A stretch of 64,000 bases of DNA from the NCBI RefSeq assembly GCF_032854445.1, contig NC_088307.1, positions 23,387,953 to 23,451,952 on the forward strand, given 5' to 3'. How positions within the stretch are numbered: position 1 is the stretch's first letter; the number at the start of each line of letters is the position of its first letter. The notes beneath the pieces were generated by a model that saw nothing but the letters and a program-made list of their open reading frames with translations, had not been told where the DNA came from and ran no database searches. The position numbers and the translations under genes are program-made. This stretch comes from Liolophura sinensis. Lineage: Eukaryota > Mollusca > Polyplacophora > Chitonida > Chitonidae. Below are positions 24,301 to 39,300 of the stretch, piece by piece.

Positions 24301-27300
24301 CTAGTAACTAAGATGGCGATAATAAAATATGTATCTCTGCTGCTCTTTGATTTCAACTGCCCATATATCCAGCGTGTCGACCTAATTCAACTCGATAAAT
24401 ATACGTCTCTTAACCCTAGGTTATATCCGATCATTCCTGAAAGTAACAGTAAACACGTTGTTGTCTCTAAGGCTATCTACTATCGCCTAGCTATATAATC
24501 TATAATCAATACTTGTTATTTATTTAATACGGCGTTAAACAACAATTAATTATATAAAATAAATAATAACTTTTTGGATCGGAATGTAAACTCATTGAGT
24601 TTTATAATTAACCAATTTAACGCTTATACGCTTAAGTGCTTTCCTCAACGTGATTATCATTAAATTAGAGCGATAAAGTAACACGTATAATACAAATTGT
24701 TTCTAGAAATATTTAGTAACTTTTGGTGGCGCACTTGTTTCATTGTTTTAATTATATGTACAAACTCATGCATTGCACAAGTAACCGCACAGTTGTTTCC
24801 AAGCATAATTTCCCGAGAATCCGCCTAGAACCAAAATTAAGAAAAAATCCTCATGCGAACTGCTAAACGAAATTCTAGGATAAATGAGCTAGACATAAGA
24901 TATTCGATGTTTGTTATACAAAGTACTTCGGTATTGCAAGACCTTTAATGAATCCTTTAGGGTTTGCTTTATCGGCACCTCTGGGCGTATACGGCGGTCT
25001 CGTCGCGAACGGCCCTGGCCAGATGGGAACGCCTTGACTGGCAGAGCGATGAGCCGTCAGCTGCCGTCCTGCAGGCCGAACGTCGGGCAGGCAGACAGCC
25101 GTTGAAGGCAAGAGAAGGGGCAAAAGCGTCGTGCCAGCCCCGCCTAGATTCCAAGTCCCTGACAGGCGAAGTAAATATTAGTTCTCTTTTCTCCCACAGA
25201 CTATGTTACTGTTGTACAAACAGCCCCGTGGGAGAGAGGAAGAGGGGTGGGTGGGGGTAAATAGAATGACGGCTACACATAGTGATGGTATAGGACAATG
25301 TTTGATCCGTGCACAGGACATAACACGTAAATGTACTGGTCGTATGTGAACTACCATATATTACGCTCATGGACCAGTTGGCCTTATGCGAAAAAAAGAT
25401 ATTTTTATTTGTATTCCATATCATTTTTGTCAAAGTTTTTCCCCCGCACATATCGCTTTAAAACCTTCAGTGTTGGTTAAACGGGATATCATATAGGCCT
25501 ACCAAGTAGACATCGATTATTGCTGATGATGGGCACATGGTTACTGGCCAAAGTCCAGGGTGTACTTTCGCACAACTTTGTGAATTTATTCTCTAGTACA
25601 GTACGTCAATGATCTTGCCTCGTGTAGAATGTCCATTGCGAGGTGATATATGTAACAAACTTACGTTTTGTCGTAATACACTGTCACTTCTTTCGAACTA
25701 TATACCAGTATATCAATTTTCGGATTATAAGACAAAAATCCGTATTCATGATTTGAGGAATGAGTATGTATTTGAGCTTTCTTCATAACATTCTTATTGT
25801 AAATAACTAAACTATTTGCTAAATAGGAAAACAATCATCTAGGATTTTAGGTGGATAATTTGATAAACTGTTCTTGGTGCACTGCTTGCTTGAAAGTTTG
25901 TTATCTGCATAGCAGATCTACCATATTCACATTTTCGTCATCTTAAGGTTTATATGCACACAAAATAGCCAAATTGTCGTAAATTAAGAATCCACTATAA
26001 TGATGTTTAGCCCTACACACTTTAAATACTTGGATTGATTTTGAATGTCCCAAGTGGGAAGTACTTGCCAGATGCCATATTCTACAAACCCGACCTTCTT
26101 GTTTGCTTTTACTCGCGTTATTACTGAACCAACGAGAACACATATATCATTATATCAAGCGAAATCTCACTGGTTTATTTTTTTAGTTGAACAGCACAAT
26201 AATAGAAATGGCTACGTCCAACATATTACAACGGAAATAAATAAGCCTAGTCGGAGCAGTTTTTTTCTCTTCGACTTTCCAAAATGAGTAGAAATTTTAA
26301 AAAAAGAATAATGCATCAGTTTTGTTCATGACGTGGTATATGTATTATTTTTGACAGTACCTTCTAAGTTTGCAAGCGGGAAGATAGGTTTTTGTGTAGA
26401 CTTGTACCTAGGTGGATGGTATCACCAACGCTTGTCTAAGAAAGATATTATACCCAAAGATAAATTACCTGAAATGCGAACCAATGCTTTCCGAGAAAAG
26501 TCATGTTAGTTTCCTTTATAGAGTTTCGCGGAATGGCGGATGATCCATCACCATGACATTACCGCGTCTCGTGCTCACGTGGTTTTGATCACGGGTCGGC
26601 GAGAATAAAACATACCCGTCATATTTCTGCTGACGAAGGCTGAGAACCTTAAAGATCTGAGCATCCCTTCAAGCTGTCATAATTTGAGAGCAAAAACACC
26701 TCTAGTGCGCCAGCGATGTTTAACGGCATATAAAGTATGGTGTTCGGAACACGGTCTCGTGAATCATCGGAAAGCTCTCGGCAGGGCGGGCGGTGTTCTA
26801 AGTTTCAAACTGCCAAAATCAACGAACTAGGACTTGTATGTAAGTTCCTACCAGATGTTCAAGATTCAAGAAACCGTGAGGCCAAGTGATAAAAAAATGA
26901 ATTTTCTGTTTGCACCCAACTTGCAGAAAAGGATATTTAATGGAGGTGTTACAACTATGTATACAATGATTTTCACAAACATTTCAAAAGGCATTTATAT
27001 TAGAGCTTATACCAGACTGGGTTTTTTTTCTCAAGTTATTAAAAGCTGGCTATAAAAATCATTACCATATATTTTTCAACGAGAACAATGTGGTTAGTAT
27101 AAGCTAAAATTAACCATTTTATGTAGAAGTCTTTACTGCAAAGTATACTAGATGTGAGGTGTATTGCTGTCTTAGTAAGTTTGTTTCAGTGGGGTTGATA
27201 ATTATTAAGGTGTCGCTTCGTAACAAGTCGATCTCCTCACAGACAGTTTTAGTGCGGTCATAAGTTAACAGTGCTGCTTCACTGGAACCCCTTACCGAGG

Positions 27301-30300
27301 AGAGCAGCTACGGTGCCTCACTGGACCGCCATACCGAGGAGAGCGGCCATGGTACCTCACTGGAACGCCATATCGAGGACAGCAGCCATGACGTCTCACT
27401 GGAACATCATACCGAAGGCAACAATCTTGATGCCCCAATGGAACGCCATGCCAAGGACGACAGCCATGGCGCCTCCCTAGAACGCTATACCGAGCACAAC
27501 TGTGTCCTCACTGGAACGCCATGCTGAGGACAACAGCCATGACGCCTCTCTGGAACGCCACACCGTGAAAAACCGCTCAAATCTTCGACCACCGGGCCGA
27601 CCTGTGTATACTTCTGGCCTATCCTCTTCGTGTTAAAGGATACATGTAAAGGATATACTTGTACACAAATACTGCATTTATTCTTCAGGCCAGCTTATCC
27701 CCCTCCCCCGCGCCCCTACACCCGCCCCAATTCGGTCTGTTCACCACACCCTCGCCCCCATTCGCCCAGACCCATTCGGTCTATCACCAGCACATTTCTT
27801 TTTAAACAGAGATCATCGTTGACGTCACCTCTACACGGTACCTGATTTCCTGAGTGACCGGAGCATTCAGAAAACTGTACTTTGAGGCCATTTCTACCTC
27901 CAAAACTGAAAGTTGAAAAATTTGTTTGTACTATTATATGATAATACAAACACACGATAATCACACTTTACATATGATAATCTGCACATTAAGAAATAAA
28001 ACCAAAGCGTTTCATGTTCCCTTAAGCACTAGTACTGAGACTAGACATCTTGCCAATTTTAACTGGCAACTCTTTAGCTTAATTTGACTCAGAACTAAAC
28101 TAAGGATCCTCCACTTAAGATGCGATTCCTATAACCACTGCATATGCCATCAAAATGCGGTCAATAATCTTTTTGAATCCACCCTTAAAACTGTATAGCT
28201 TGACTTCTTTCGCTTTACAAGGTTGGGATGTGTCACGATAAAAATATCACAGTTTCTCACGTCAGCATTATGGAGGGAATCATCACGTTGACTAAGAGTT
28301 TGTTGATAATCTTTTTCGACCTTTGACGCGGTCCAGGTTTTATATGCCGGCGAATTAACTGTGACATAGGCCATATGGGCGAGTAATCCTTCAGATGCAT
28401 GATGGGTATGCCCCGATGTAATACACCAGCTCAAAAAAAAAAGGATTTGAGTGAGAGATACCTCCCAAATCATGAATAACTGGATGTCTGTACATTTTCT
28501 GCCAAAAGAATCTTGCAAATTTTTTTATTGGGAAACAAGCCCTGGCTTCCTCATTTTGCATGATTCCGTCCTGCTTTCGTAATTTATATACTATCTTAGT
28601 TGTTTGGTGGTTTGTGTTATACGTCGTTTTGGAGAATTGGCCTTGCGATTATTGACCTGGAACGTCCTTATTGGTTGACGGCTGGTATACGAATGTCTGT
28701 ATCGATGCATGGATTGGATACATTAAGTATTTATACAATGTTGTTGTCCGCCCCTCCAACATTGCTCGTCCTAATAAACAACAGGTTGCTAACCGGGAGT
28801 AATAATACCTTTTTGAAACATGTAGTGTTTTGGATACAACAAGTATTTACACCACGTTTCTTAACACCTAATTATATTTATGCCTAAAATGCGGGACAAA
28901 GTTTATGTCAGGAATTGTTTTATAAAATTTGATGACTTCATGACGCCACAAAGTAAAACAGACCCTCTTGACGTACTACATGTATGACCAAGGCATAGAG
29001 TACACCGAAATAAAATCTTGTCTGATAAGTTTGTAATTGTTATGATTGAATAAAGAGAGTGGGCTTTATAAAAAAAATATCTTTTAAACTAGATCATAAG
29101 AAAAACAGAGCGAGAAACAATACGTTTTGTCTGTCAAGCATAACGTCGATTGAAGAAAAGAATAGGTGGAATTGCACCTCGCGCATGCGTAGTCTTGAAA
29201 CTCCCCTCTGCATGGTCAATTAACTCAAGTGACATTTTCGGCTCAGAGTTTTCTTCAAATGTCACGGATCGACACAGAAGTTATAAATCGTCGTTCTCTG
29301 TAGCATATGATTTGAATGTTGATTTTCATGAGAAATCCAGTCGTCCTTGATGCGGTTAGAAACATCGCCACGTGCGTGCCTAGATACGAGAGCTCAGCCC
29401 GGATCGGCCATGACGCTTAAGTGGCTTCGTTATAGGACTGGCAAAATGGATGCTATCGGAGAACGGATGGAGGGGTTCAGACTCTGAGAGAACGTGAGTG
29501 CAGAGAGAAAAGGGAGAAGGATTAATGGGGTGGATGGGGGGTGGAGGGGGAGTTTGGTACTGACTGAACTTGCGTGTCTCAACTATAGCGACATCTACGG
29601 GCCGAATTTCATAAATATATGTGGATTGCGTATACTCCGATAGTCAAATAATTCACTCAAATCGATGAGTGAATGACTGAAAGTACATGTAATAATATTT
29701 GCGTTATCGTCAAATTCGTCCTTATGTCCGGAAAACAATAATGATAGAACAGCTGCGCCACAAAATAAAGTGGGTAACTAGAGTTTCATCGCAAAACAAG
29801 CAAAAGGCCGTAGCATCATACCACCATTATATTCCACGCGAAGGCCTCCATTGGCCTATCCACATCAAACTGTAGCACACACTGGCCTATCCACATCAAA
29901 CTGTAGCACACATACGTGAAACATATATCCAATCTATATTGTGTACCACAAATTCAAGGGTGTATGAAGATGTCTGAAATATTGAACTGCTTGAACCAGT
30001 TTGCCAGAAAGTTGAAAAAATACCCCACGGATATAGGGAATCCAATATTCGTTTGATACTGTGAATGCTTTTTGTGCGTCTAATAATAAGCTACGGTGGT
30101 AGTGGTAGTTTGTTTAATGGTGTTTCCATTCTAATGAATGATGCACGCCACCATCAGTGCTGAAACCACGTAGTGTTCACATTAATGTATTATAAAATAG
30201 AGGTGAGAATGAGCTACACTCTAAATTTTCTCCTAGCGCATGGAAGTTTTGAAGACTCTACCAGACTTCTTGCCAGGCCTTAAAACATTGTCTGGGCGGG

Positions 30301-33300
30301 GGTCTGTAATGCCAGCACAGAGTAGATCCGCATAATAGCGATGTTTCTGGAGAGAAATAATAAGCTACAGTCGTCGAGAAAATTATTCACTTTCGCGTGT
30401 CCTGTTAAAAGTTGATTAAAGCTTTCACCAATCTCTACAAATGGGTATTGTCTTGAAGCCTATTCTGCTTCAGCCATGGTGCTAAGGTGTGTATTAGCTG
30501 CCACTTTTGAAATATTTAGATGAACAGTTGGAAGAAAACCCTAGCTGAGGTAAACTGACAGGAGGTCAAATTTCATCGGTTACCTGTGATCATTTACCAA
30601 TTCCAAATATCACACTGTCATCGCTGCTCCGGTTTCCATGGATATTGAAATTATGATATCACCTTGTGAAGGGGCTATATGTAGTCCTATAAACGAATTT
30701 CTGAGCTGGTTATTTGCTTTCAAGAAAACTTCTTCAAACATCGTTTAAAGGTCATATCTTCCAGCTATACTCCTTGCCACGCCTACCCTACACCCAACTC
30801 TGAGTCGGCAGAGCGGAAAACTGGGCGCCGTGCGCTAACAGTTTTAAGACCTGCTACTGACGGCCAGCGACAACAAATGCCTTTCGACTTGAAGACATTG
30901 AACATTTCAAGCCACATGCAAACTTGTTGGTTTACGTCCAGATACATTAAATCCTTGTGCACCGGCAGAGTTGCGAGGCACAGACCTTTCAGCCATTATG
31001 TACGGCGACTGGTTCACGGCGAAAACATGCTCCGGAAGAGAGTAAACCAGCAACTTGGAGGCCATCTGACATTTCTTACGTACAATAAATCTTTGCCCCG
31101 CTCGACAACTATCGATCAAGCCTAGCGAGAGACACGGCTTGTACGAGCGGCAGTTCGGTAACGATGCTAATTTGCCACGGAGTGTCCGCCGCGCGGAGAG
31201 CGCCCGTCAAGGCGGAGTTCTATCGATCACACAGCATTTCCCTCTCCCGCCTAGTCGTAAAGGACGCGTTTCCTACACATTACATTCTAACATATTTTAA
31301 AGAAGAGAAACAAAAGAAATCTCTTAACAGTCGGCATGTGTGCTTAAAAATACACTTGATGAATCCAGTCTTCATCGATCCGTCGTAAATAGAAACATAA
31401 CCTGAGTGAAATACAGCAAAATTATGGAAAAAAAATCGCTGCTTCGAATGGAGACAATAAAAAGATTGACGTCTTGCGCAGCATAAACGGAAAAAGGATC
31501 TGCCATCGCTGCAGCCCAGTGTCGTAAGGAAGAGACATCAAACCCTCCAATTAAAAATGACAAATAGGAAATATGGGTTGATTAAGATACGTTTGGGTTG
31601 AATACAGCATCTTTCACGGACATGCTTTATATTCATGCAGCATAGCGTACTTCGAAGACAAATAAATTTTGCATCCGTAGTTTTTATCATTCTTACGAAA
31701 GAATACGTGGGATATAGGACGTTTGTCTTTCCGTTTTTGAGAAATATGTCTTACGAAATACTGTTTCAATGATCATTCCCAAGACGAATGACAGTTCCAT
31801 TTCCCTCTTTGACTTTTATGTAAACCTTGAAAATCTGTGTTACTGTTTTTTCTATTGTTCAACGTCATTTCATATGTGGTATCGACTCTGGGTTACATGT
31901 TTCCATGCATGCAAATTAGCCACAGTTTACCCGCCAACATGTGACCAAATATGCCAACATCTTTGCGGTGATGTTGGTAAGGGGCTTCAAGTAGGCTGCA
32001 AAGCCATGCCATGAACAGTCATAATTTACCGTGCGAAAAGTTGGTGCATGGTGTTAAGTATTGTCGGCCAAAAGCGGAATTATGTAAAATTATATACGCA
32101 GTGATGTAAGTTACAGCTACGTCATATAAGACGAAGCGAAAATCTGGACGTGAAATCCAGTCTCACTCTGTTTCTCTTATTCAGGCTAAAAAATACAGGT
32201 TAGATAAAAAGCAATCTCCTATGCCAGCCTTGATGGCAAATGCCGTGTCAAGAAACTGCTGTACCGGGTGAATATGGATAACTCGGTTTGCTTATACGGT
32301 AAATAATACAGACACAGCGCTGTGATACTTGGACCGCCCCACGGTGCCTATACAGCACAATGATACTTACAAAGCCGTTCAATGCTTGCACAGCTCTGTT
32401 GTATTGATACAGCTCTTGGATACTTATAAATATAATAGAAGACTGATAGCACAGAGAGTAAAACCAGAGATGCGATGACAGTGTTTTAGCTGGCAAATTG
32501 TCACCCTTAACGGGTGAAATCCGGCTCCTTGTCAGTTTACCTCAGTTAAGGTTTTATTCGCAGTGTTCAAGTAAATGCTTAAATAGTAGCAAACGCCAAG
32601 GCTTAGAGACACATATACAGTTCTTACTAATATAATTCTGCGTCGCCCAATGCATGATTCTCATGCCGTTCTATACAATCGTGGCACAGAACTACGATGC
32701 TATTTTACAACTTCTTTCTTCGAGATCTCTTTATGTTATTATTCAGTTTCCTTTAATATAATAGACAACATGAGTAAACCAAGTGCAATGACCACAGTGT
32801 GAAACATCGCTTGTGCCGCCTGTTGTGGAACCTTCTGTGTGAATGTACTATTCAAAAACCATCGCCTATAGCATATACCGCCTATAGTGGAACCTTCTGG
32901 CCACGGACTAGGGTAATTATCACCTTGCCTGAGACACTGGGGTGATGACAAGCGGCAGACGCCCTACCCCAAAACATCCTCGTAGACTCGACCCTAGGTG
33001 AAGACAGCTACTAAACCGGGCAGGGTACTTATAATGCTCCCCAGGTCCCCCCGCCCCGCCTCCCCCGACCCTTCTGCACCCTTCACCATCTCCAAAGCTC
33101 TCCTTTAAGTTATACCCAGCCTGTTCCCTCACCTGTATACCCAGAGATTCCCTTCAGTTTCCAGTAAATTTCCAGTATGACATGAGCTAATTCCCCGCCT
33201 TTGACAGACCACGTTCATGTTCAAATATAGTAGTCAAAACAGACATTCGTATACCAGCCGTCAACCAAAATGGACGTTCCGGGTCAATAATTGCAAGGCC

Positions 33301-36300
33301 AATTTCAAAAACAACGCTCAGAAAAAAACATCGAAAACTAACAAAATAAGAAATAAGTACGGATTCGTGTGTAGACCTTTGTCTCAAACAAACTTGTTCT
33401 TTCAAATAAGCATGCATAGTGATACCATCAATGCAAACGGACATTTTTTTGAAATGTCGGGTTTTTTCTTTGCGGGAAAATGAGTGGAGGCTTTGAAGCT
33501 AAGTGATGAACTGGATGAAGAAGGCACCAGGAAAAGAAGAGGATATGGCGGAGTAATCCGGACCTTGTGGTAACACTTATTACGTCACTCATTACAGCAC
33601 GTGGTGGAACTATTACACAACATCGAGTCATCACCACTCACCGTAAATTTCGAGAACGATTTTTAAACTCATCCAGCTGTCGATCTAAGTTGAACCCTAT
33701 GCTTAGCACATTTTCAGATTTCCGTGCATTTGTTACCAAGGAAACCAAGGTCGACTTGCATAAATATTTTGTTTTGCTTCGGTTATAATAGTTTGTTAAG
33801 TGATATTTGAATCAGTATGAAACATCGTGATTTCTGTTTTGATTTCAATAAGATTCGTACTAATGAATGGGGTATCGCCACACAAGTTTATCTGGGGATG
33901 CCTTAATTCTTCATAATTATTAATGAATCTAACTTAATCTCTATATGAGACCAAAGCAGTATGTATTACTTTGATTCATGTTTGTTATAACAAGCTGTGG
34001 ATAAACCACAGTTAGCTTTGAACGTTTCTGCATTTTATAACATGGTCAAATATTTAAGTTTCAGAAAGTCATTTTGCAAGTCTTAAAGAGATCAAGTCCA
34101 TTGTCATCCAAATCAAGCATGGTCCGATTACTTTTGCAATATAAAATACTTAATAGAATGAATGGAAAAAATAGAATGTGTCACAGACTGTTTTGCAGTT
34201 TCTTTTCATAATTTGTACTTCAGAATTACTAGTTTTCATACTTTTTTTTCATACAAGTTCAGCCTTTGTAATGTCCAAAGACTGGCCTTCCCAAACCGAG
34301 CTGGTCGAACCACGTGATAAACATGGTGGACGTCTGGTTGAAATTAGGAACCCGCCGATGACAGCCCCAGGCACTGACACCACACACAAACCATCTGACT
34401 GACGGCGAATGTCATACTGTGTAACATCTATTTACAACAACAACAAAAGTTCCTTCTATTTGGAGAAAATCCTTCGATGAAGGCAATGTGTGCCACCCAC
34501 GTCGACAATTCCCGAAGACTTGAAGGCAGACCGTTTTAAAAGAAATCTTCAAGAAATGAAGCAGTCATTTGTCCTCACATCAGTGGGGGTAATATACTGT
34601 CAAGTCGATGCCGTTACCTTTGATCCACTCGAACATATGTCTCCTGCATAATTATGTACTTTAAAAACCACCTTGAAATAAGCAAACATCGCTGCCACAG
34701 CTTTCCCTGAAAAGTCTGACGACACCCTTTTTACCACTTTTATGACTATGCTTTACAACTACGTTTCATAAAAACTCAAAAGAAATTTGACTTTGTTTTA
34801 AAAGCCAAGAACATCTTTTGATTTCGATTACACTTATCACTCTTAATTTATCTGAAAAATGTAACGGCCTTAGATTACATAGACGAAGATTATCTCTAGG
34901 TGCCCGTTTTGGAGAGGTGGGCCCTATCAAATTCTGCTTATTAACATATGACTATAAAGGCTGTTTATGCTTTCGACCATGTGGGTTAAGTTTCATGAGC
35001 CACACGTTGAAAGGATAGTCCCATTGTAGACCAGACGAAGGTTCATCTAGTGGTTATTATATTGCTCCCATGCCTATAATTATTGTTTGCCGCCAGGCAA
35101 AAGGGGACACCTTCAGTATTATTAATTTGTACACGTACATATAAATGTGAATCGGTGAATATCTTTAGCGGATGTAGTCAACGTATACTTAAATATTACT
35201 GAATGATGAAAATGAAAGTAAGACTTTTCAGAAAACAGAAAAGACAACAGCATGGAAAGTAAAACCAGAGACTATATACAGTGTCGTAATGTCAAGTGGT
35301 CACAGACAACCGATGAAAAGACGGCCTTTAATCAATTCACCTGAATTAGGGTTTTATTCTTACTCTTCCTGTAAATGCTTAATGAGTATATAATAACTTA
35401 GATCCACTAGCGCCCTGGCTTGAGCAGAATGGCGGGTAATAAATGCACTGATATTAATGGCAATTTTTTTTACACCACGCTGGCCTAGAATTACTCCGAA
35501 TGTTGTGTGGTCACATTTAATAACACATTTTCCGCGGCCTTTAAAACCCCATTATGGTATGTTGGTTTTGTGGGAAAACTAGTTGAGATGACAAACGATT
35601 GAACTGCACATTTATATCTGTATAGCTTACAAGGTACCACTATTTTGTGGTATTTTCTTAGAACAGTTTAGAATAAAACTGACAAGAGATCGTACTTCAC
35701 TGGTTACGTGTGACCATTTGCCAGCTTTCACATTGTCGTCGGTGTTCTGGTTTTATTCTCTGTGCTGTACGTCTTTAATGATATTATATTCCTACATAAG
35801 CCAGAGTTCTACTGGTGGGCTAAGCATTCCCGAGGCCTGGTCGCTTTGCATTGTTTTAATGTGATTGATTAATAATACACTAGCATTCTATGAGATCACG
35901 TGCGTTAACCCTGTAATAGGAGATAATTTTGTTAACGTAAACGATTATCTGATTTGGAGGATTATACAAATAAATTGCAATTGGTGTTGTTTAATTGCAA
36001 CTGAGTGGTTTGTTTCCGATGCCTTCTGCCCTCAACGTGGGGAGTTACTTCAACATTCAGACAATCCGTGCGCGGGTGAGCCGAGCCCCAGGGGTTTTTG
36101 TAACCACGCCTTGTGGATTAGAGGGATGTCACCAGAGGACAATATGACATATTAATTCATGCGAGATCCGATCGTCTCAGAATTATCGGATAAAGTGTCT
36201 GCGGCTAAGAAGTACGAAAGCCTGCAAGGCAAATACCATCGACGCGGTTCCACAATTCGGTAGCCCGGACAAAAGCCGTCTCTCTCTAGGGTGAAAAACA

Positions 36301-39300
36301 GATTGCCAGCAAAGGACTACAAGGACAATGGTATGTTTTGGGAGCTGGAAGCGCGAACCTGAGCGAGAACCATTCTTCTGCTCCCAGCAGCTCTGCGTGG
36401 AATCTTCGTCGGGCCTATGCCACCCTTGTCCGCCAAGTTCTGGCACAGCCCTCAGGGCAAATACCGAGTGCAGCTTGGCTTCAAGTTCCACGGGGACTTC
36501 ACTTCAAGACTTCACAGTAGAGTGGGCTGGACTCTCTTTTGAAGAGTTTATCAAAGGGGCTAAGAAAGGGGTGTAGGTGTTGAATAAAGCCGATTGAACA
36601 ACCCCCATGAGTCTCTAGCTCTTCGGATGGGGCCTTATTCAGCAAACACAGTTGAGTCCCTCTTAGGGACCCTGCTGTCTTAGTCAGGTATTGTTTTCAC
36701 TTTTAGAGATGTTATGTAATCTCTTAGTCCAGTCACTTGGACCATCGATTGAGTTCTTGTGGCTAAAGAGGTAAGAAGAGGCTTACATCGTGTCATGTGA
36801 TCATCATGGCGCAGGTGTACAGTGAAGGACCATGGACAAGATAAAGCGGCACTCGAAATTGTCTTTGATGTCGACAAGTATCCAAGGAGTAGTCTGTATA
36901 CATATAGCGGGTCATGGCTTGCTTCTAGCCTATGCAAACTTATGATAAAAGCAAGGCTATAACTTTAATTATATTAGATATGGGTCATTGCTCGTGGATT
37001 TAATCTGGTTGGCAGTAAGTATATAATGACATTATTACAATAACTAGCATCCCTTAGTCAGCATATTAAACGAAGAAAATAACTCTCAGAAAGGTGATGC
37101 CCGGGCTGCACCCACAAACATTGACATTTGATCGTTTGTCTTATGTGTCAATTCGTATATAGGATTAGGCAATCAATGAAAATGTTCCCAGCTTTTTTTA
37201 TAGTCCAAAAACAAACCCCTCACGAAACCAATAAATATACACAAGAAAATCACAAGTAAAAAGAAGCAACGAATATTCAGCAAGGAACAAGGATTCAACA
37301 AGATTCAAGAATAGGATGTCCTATTGTTGTTTTTTTTTTTATCAAATTACCTTTGATTAGGACTGCATTTTAAATGGAACGCCCTTAACGGACTACGAAT
37401 GGTATAGGAATGTCGGACTTGACGCTTATATTTTAAATACTGACCAATTTGACTTGCGACTATCAAAGTATTTATATGAACAGTTAGAATAAAACAGTTC
37501 TCAAACATTGTTTTTGAATGGAAGAGTTTCTGCATCTCGTCTGGCGGAATACAATATATGTTGGAGTGGAACACAACTAATGTTTGAGTTATAAGTGATG
37601 ACGCAAGCGGTCCGTTTGATGTTTAGAGAAAAGACATGGGTAGGGTGTGAAGGGGCGTTATTGTGGGACAGTTAGCTAAGATCAGAGTGAGAAAATAGGA
37701 TGTGGGTCGCGGTAAAGTGTTATGTGGGAAAACAAGGGGTTGACTTTTATCTCACACTTCCATGCATTACTGTGCTGGAGTTGGCAGGTGCATCTGAGCG
37801 ATATAGCAATGGGGCGTGTTTATCTCCCCATGCATATGGTTATGTAACTTCACAGCACCTGTACTGAGACAACTCACTGAAGTCGTACAGTAAGCTTAAG
37901 ATACAAAAACATGTATTGTTGAATCGCCTTAAGTTTGGAGCAATATTTTAGATTCTTTCAAATATTTTCGCCCTGAATTAAAGGTACATTTGAACCTAGA
38001 CGCTCTCTGTTTTGAATTCGAAGTTTTCAATAGAACCACAAAGAATTGTGAGTAAATTGAACTTTGTGATAAAAACGTCAAAAATACATGGTGTAGTATA
38101 TGTTTAAACACTGTTAGATGACGTATTAAAATTTAATGGTCTTTTATTGAATTTAAACGAGTGTTATTTTTTAGTTTCTGGCTTATTTAAAGATTGGTTC
38201 GGTATACAAGAAGGCCGTGTTTAGATTTGTCTCAACTTACAGGGAATGGGTAGGTCGCGTGACACATTAACAAATGACTGGTAAATATTGGACCAGGTTT
38301 TGTTATAAAGTAATGTGTCTCTTTTCACACTCTCCCCGAAATAAAAACACGGTGATGTTGTTGGAGAGGAAAGCACTTTATACGGGCAATGTATCTGTCA
38401 GGGTGTGGGGTGCAGGGACCTCCCCGACCGTCAACTCTCTGGGTGGTTTGAGCAAATAACGACTTTCGAAGGAAACAAAACAGGGGCAAAGAATGCTCCT
38501 TGCCTGAAGCCAACATGGTAGTGTTAAAAACCAGTTGTAGAAGAAAGGAAAATTTGTCAAAACCCAACAAGTTCAGTCAAATACGGGCTATAAGGTTAAG
38601 AAAACCATGTCGAGGCGAGGCTTTAAGACGAGAGTTTGGTCCGATGACAAAAAATGCTTTTGCTGGAATATTAAAAAGGTGCTCCTTGCAAGGTAGTTTA
38701 CATTAAACTTCACAAAAGCCGACCACATTTGAAACTCCTGCAAAAACGATTGGCAAACAGTGGAGCAAAGGTTAAACATATTCTCCGACAGAGGTGTCAA
38801 ACAAAGCTATAGTCGATGGGCACGAGTAGAGGAAATGTGTGCGGGCAAAAACAGCAAACATTAACTCTAACTATAACGTTTCCAATGTGATTAAATTTAC
38901 ATGAGTGTACATAAATATGTATATTAAAGAAATACTAGGCAAACCGTCAGAGTCGACGCTTATATAGACCTTTGCCTGAAAAACGAGATGCCATGCATAC
39001 TGACAAAATGAAATGAGAAATGCCTGTATTTCATTATTAACTGAATTAATTATTCTTCATGACACATTTGAAAACCGAGCAACGCTTCTCTTTTAATCTT
39101 TGTTGTAAGGCCTTTAAGTGAAGTGTCAAATTTGACGCGCACACTTGCCATCTACACCAGAATCTCATACACTTTGCCTTCTATACGGCTCACCGTGTTT
39201 TCTCCTAGATTTGAATTTGCATCACGTGTCACGTGAGCTTGATTGGTTGATTATTCTTGATTATTATAAGTCAGAATGTATTTATCGGTGTGTTTGATTT

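Noticed and set aside
28600-28887. Plus-strand 95-codon frame including VLINNRLLTGSNN
   Set aside because: It lies across a module C repeat and its flank; the same text recurs elsewhere without a frame.
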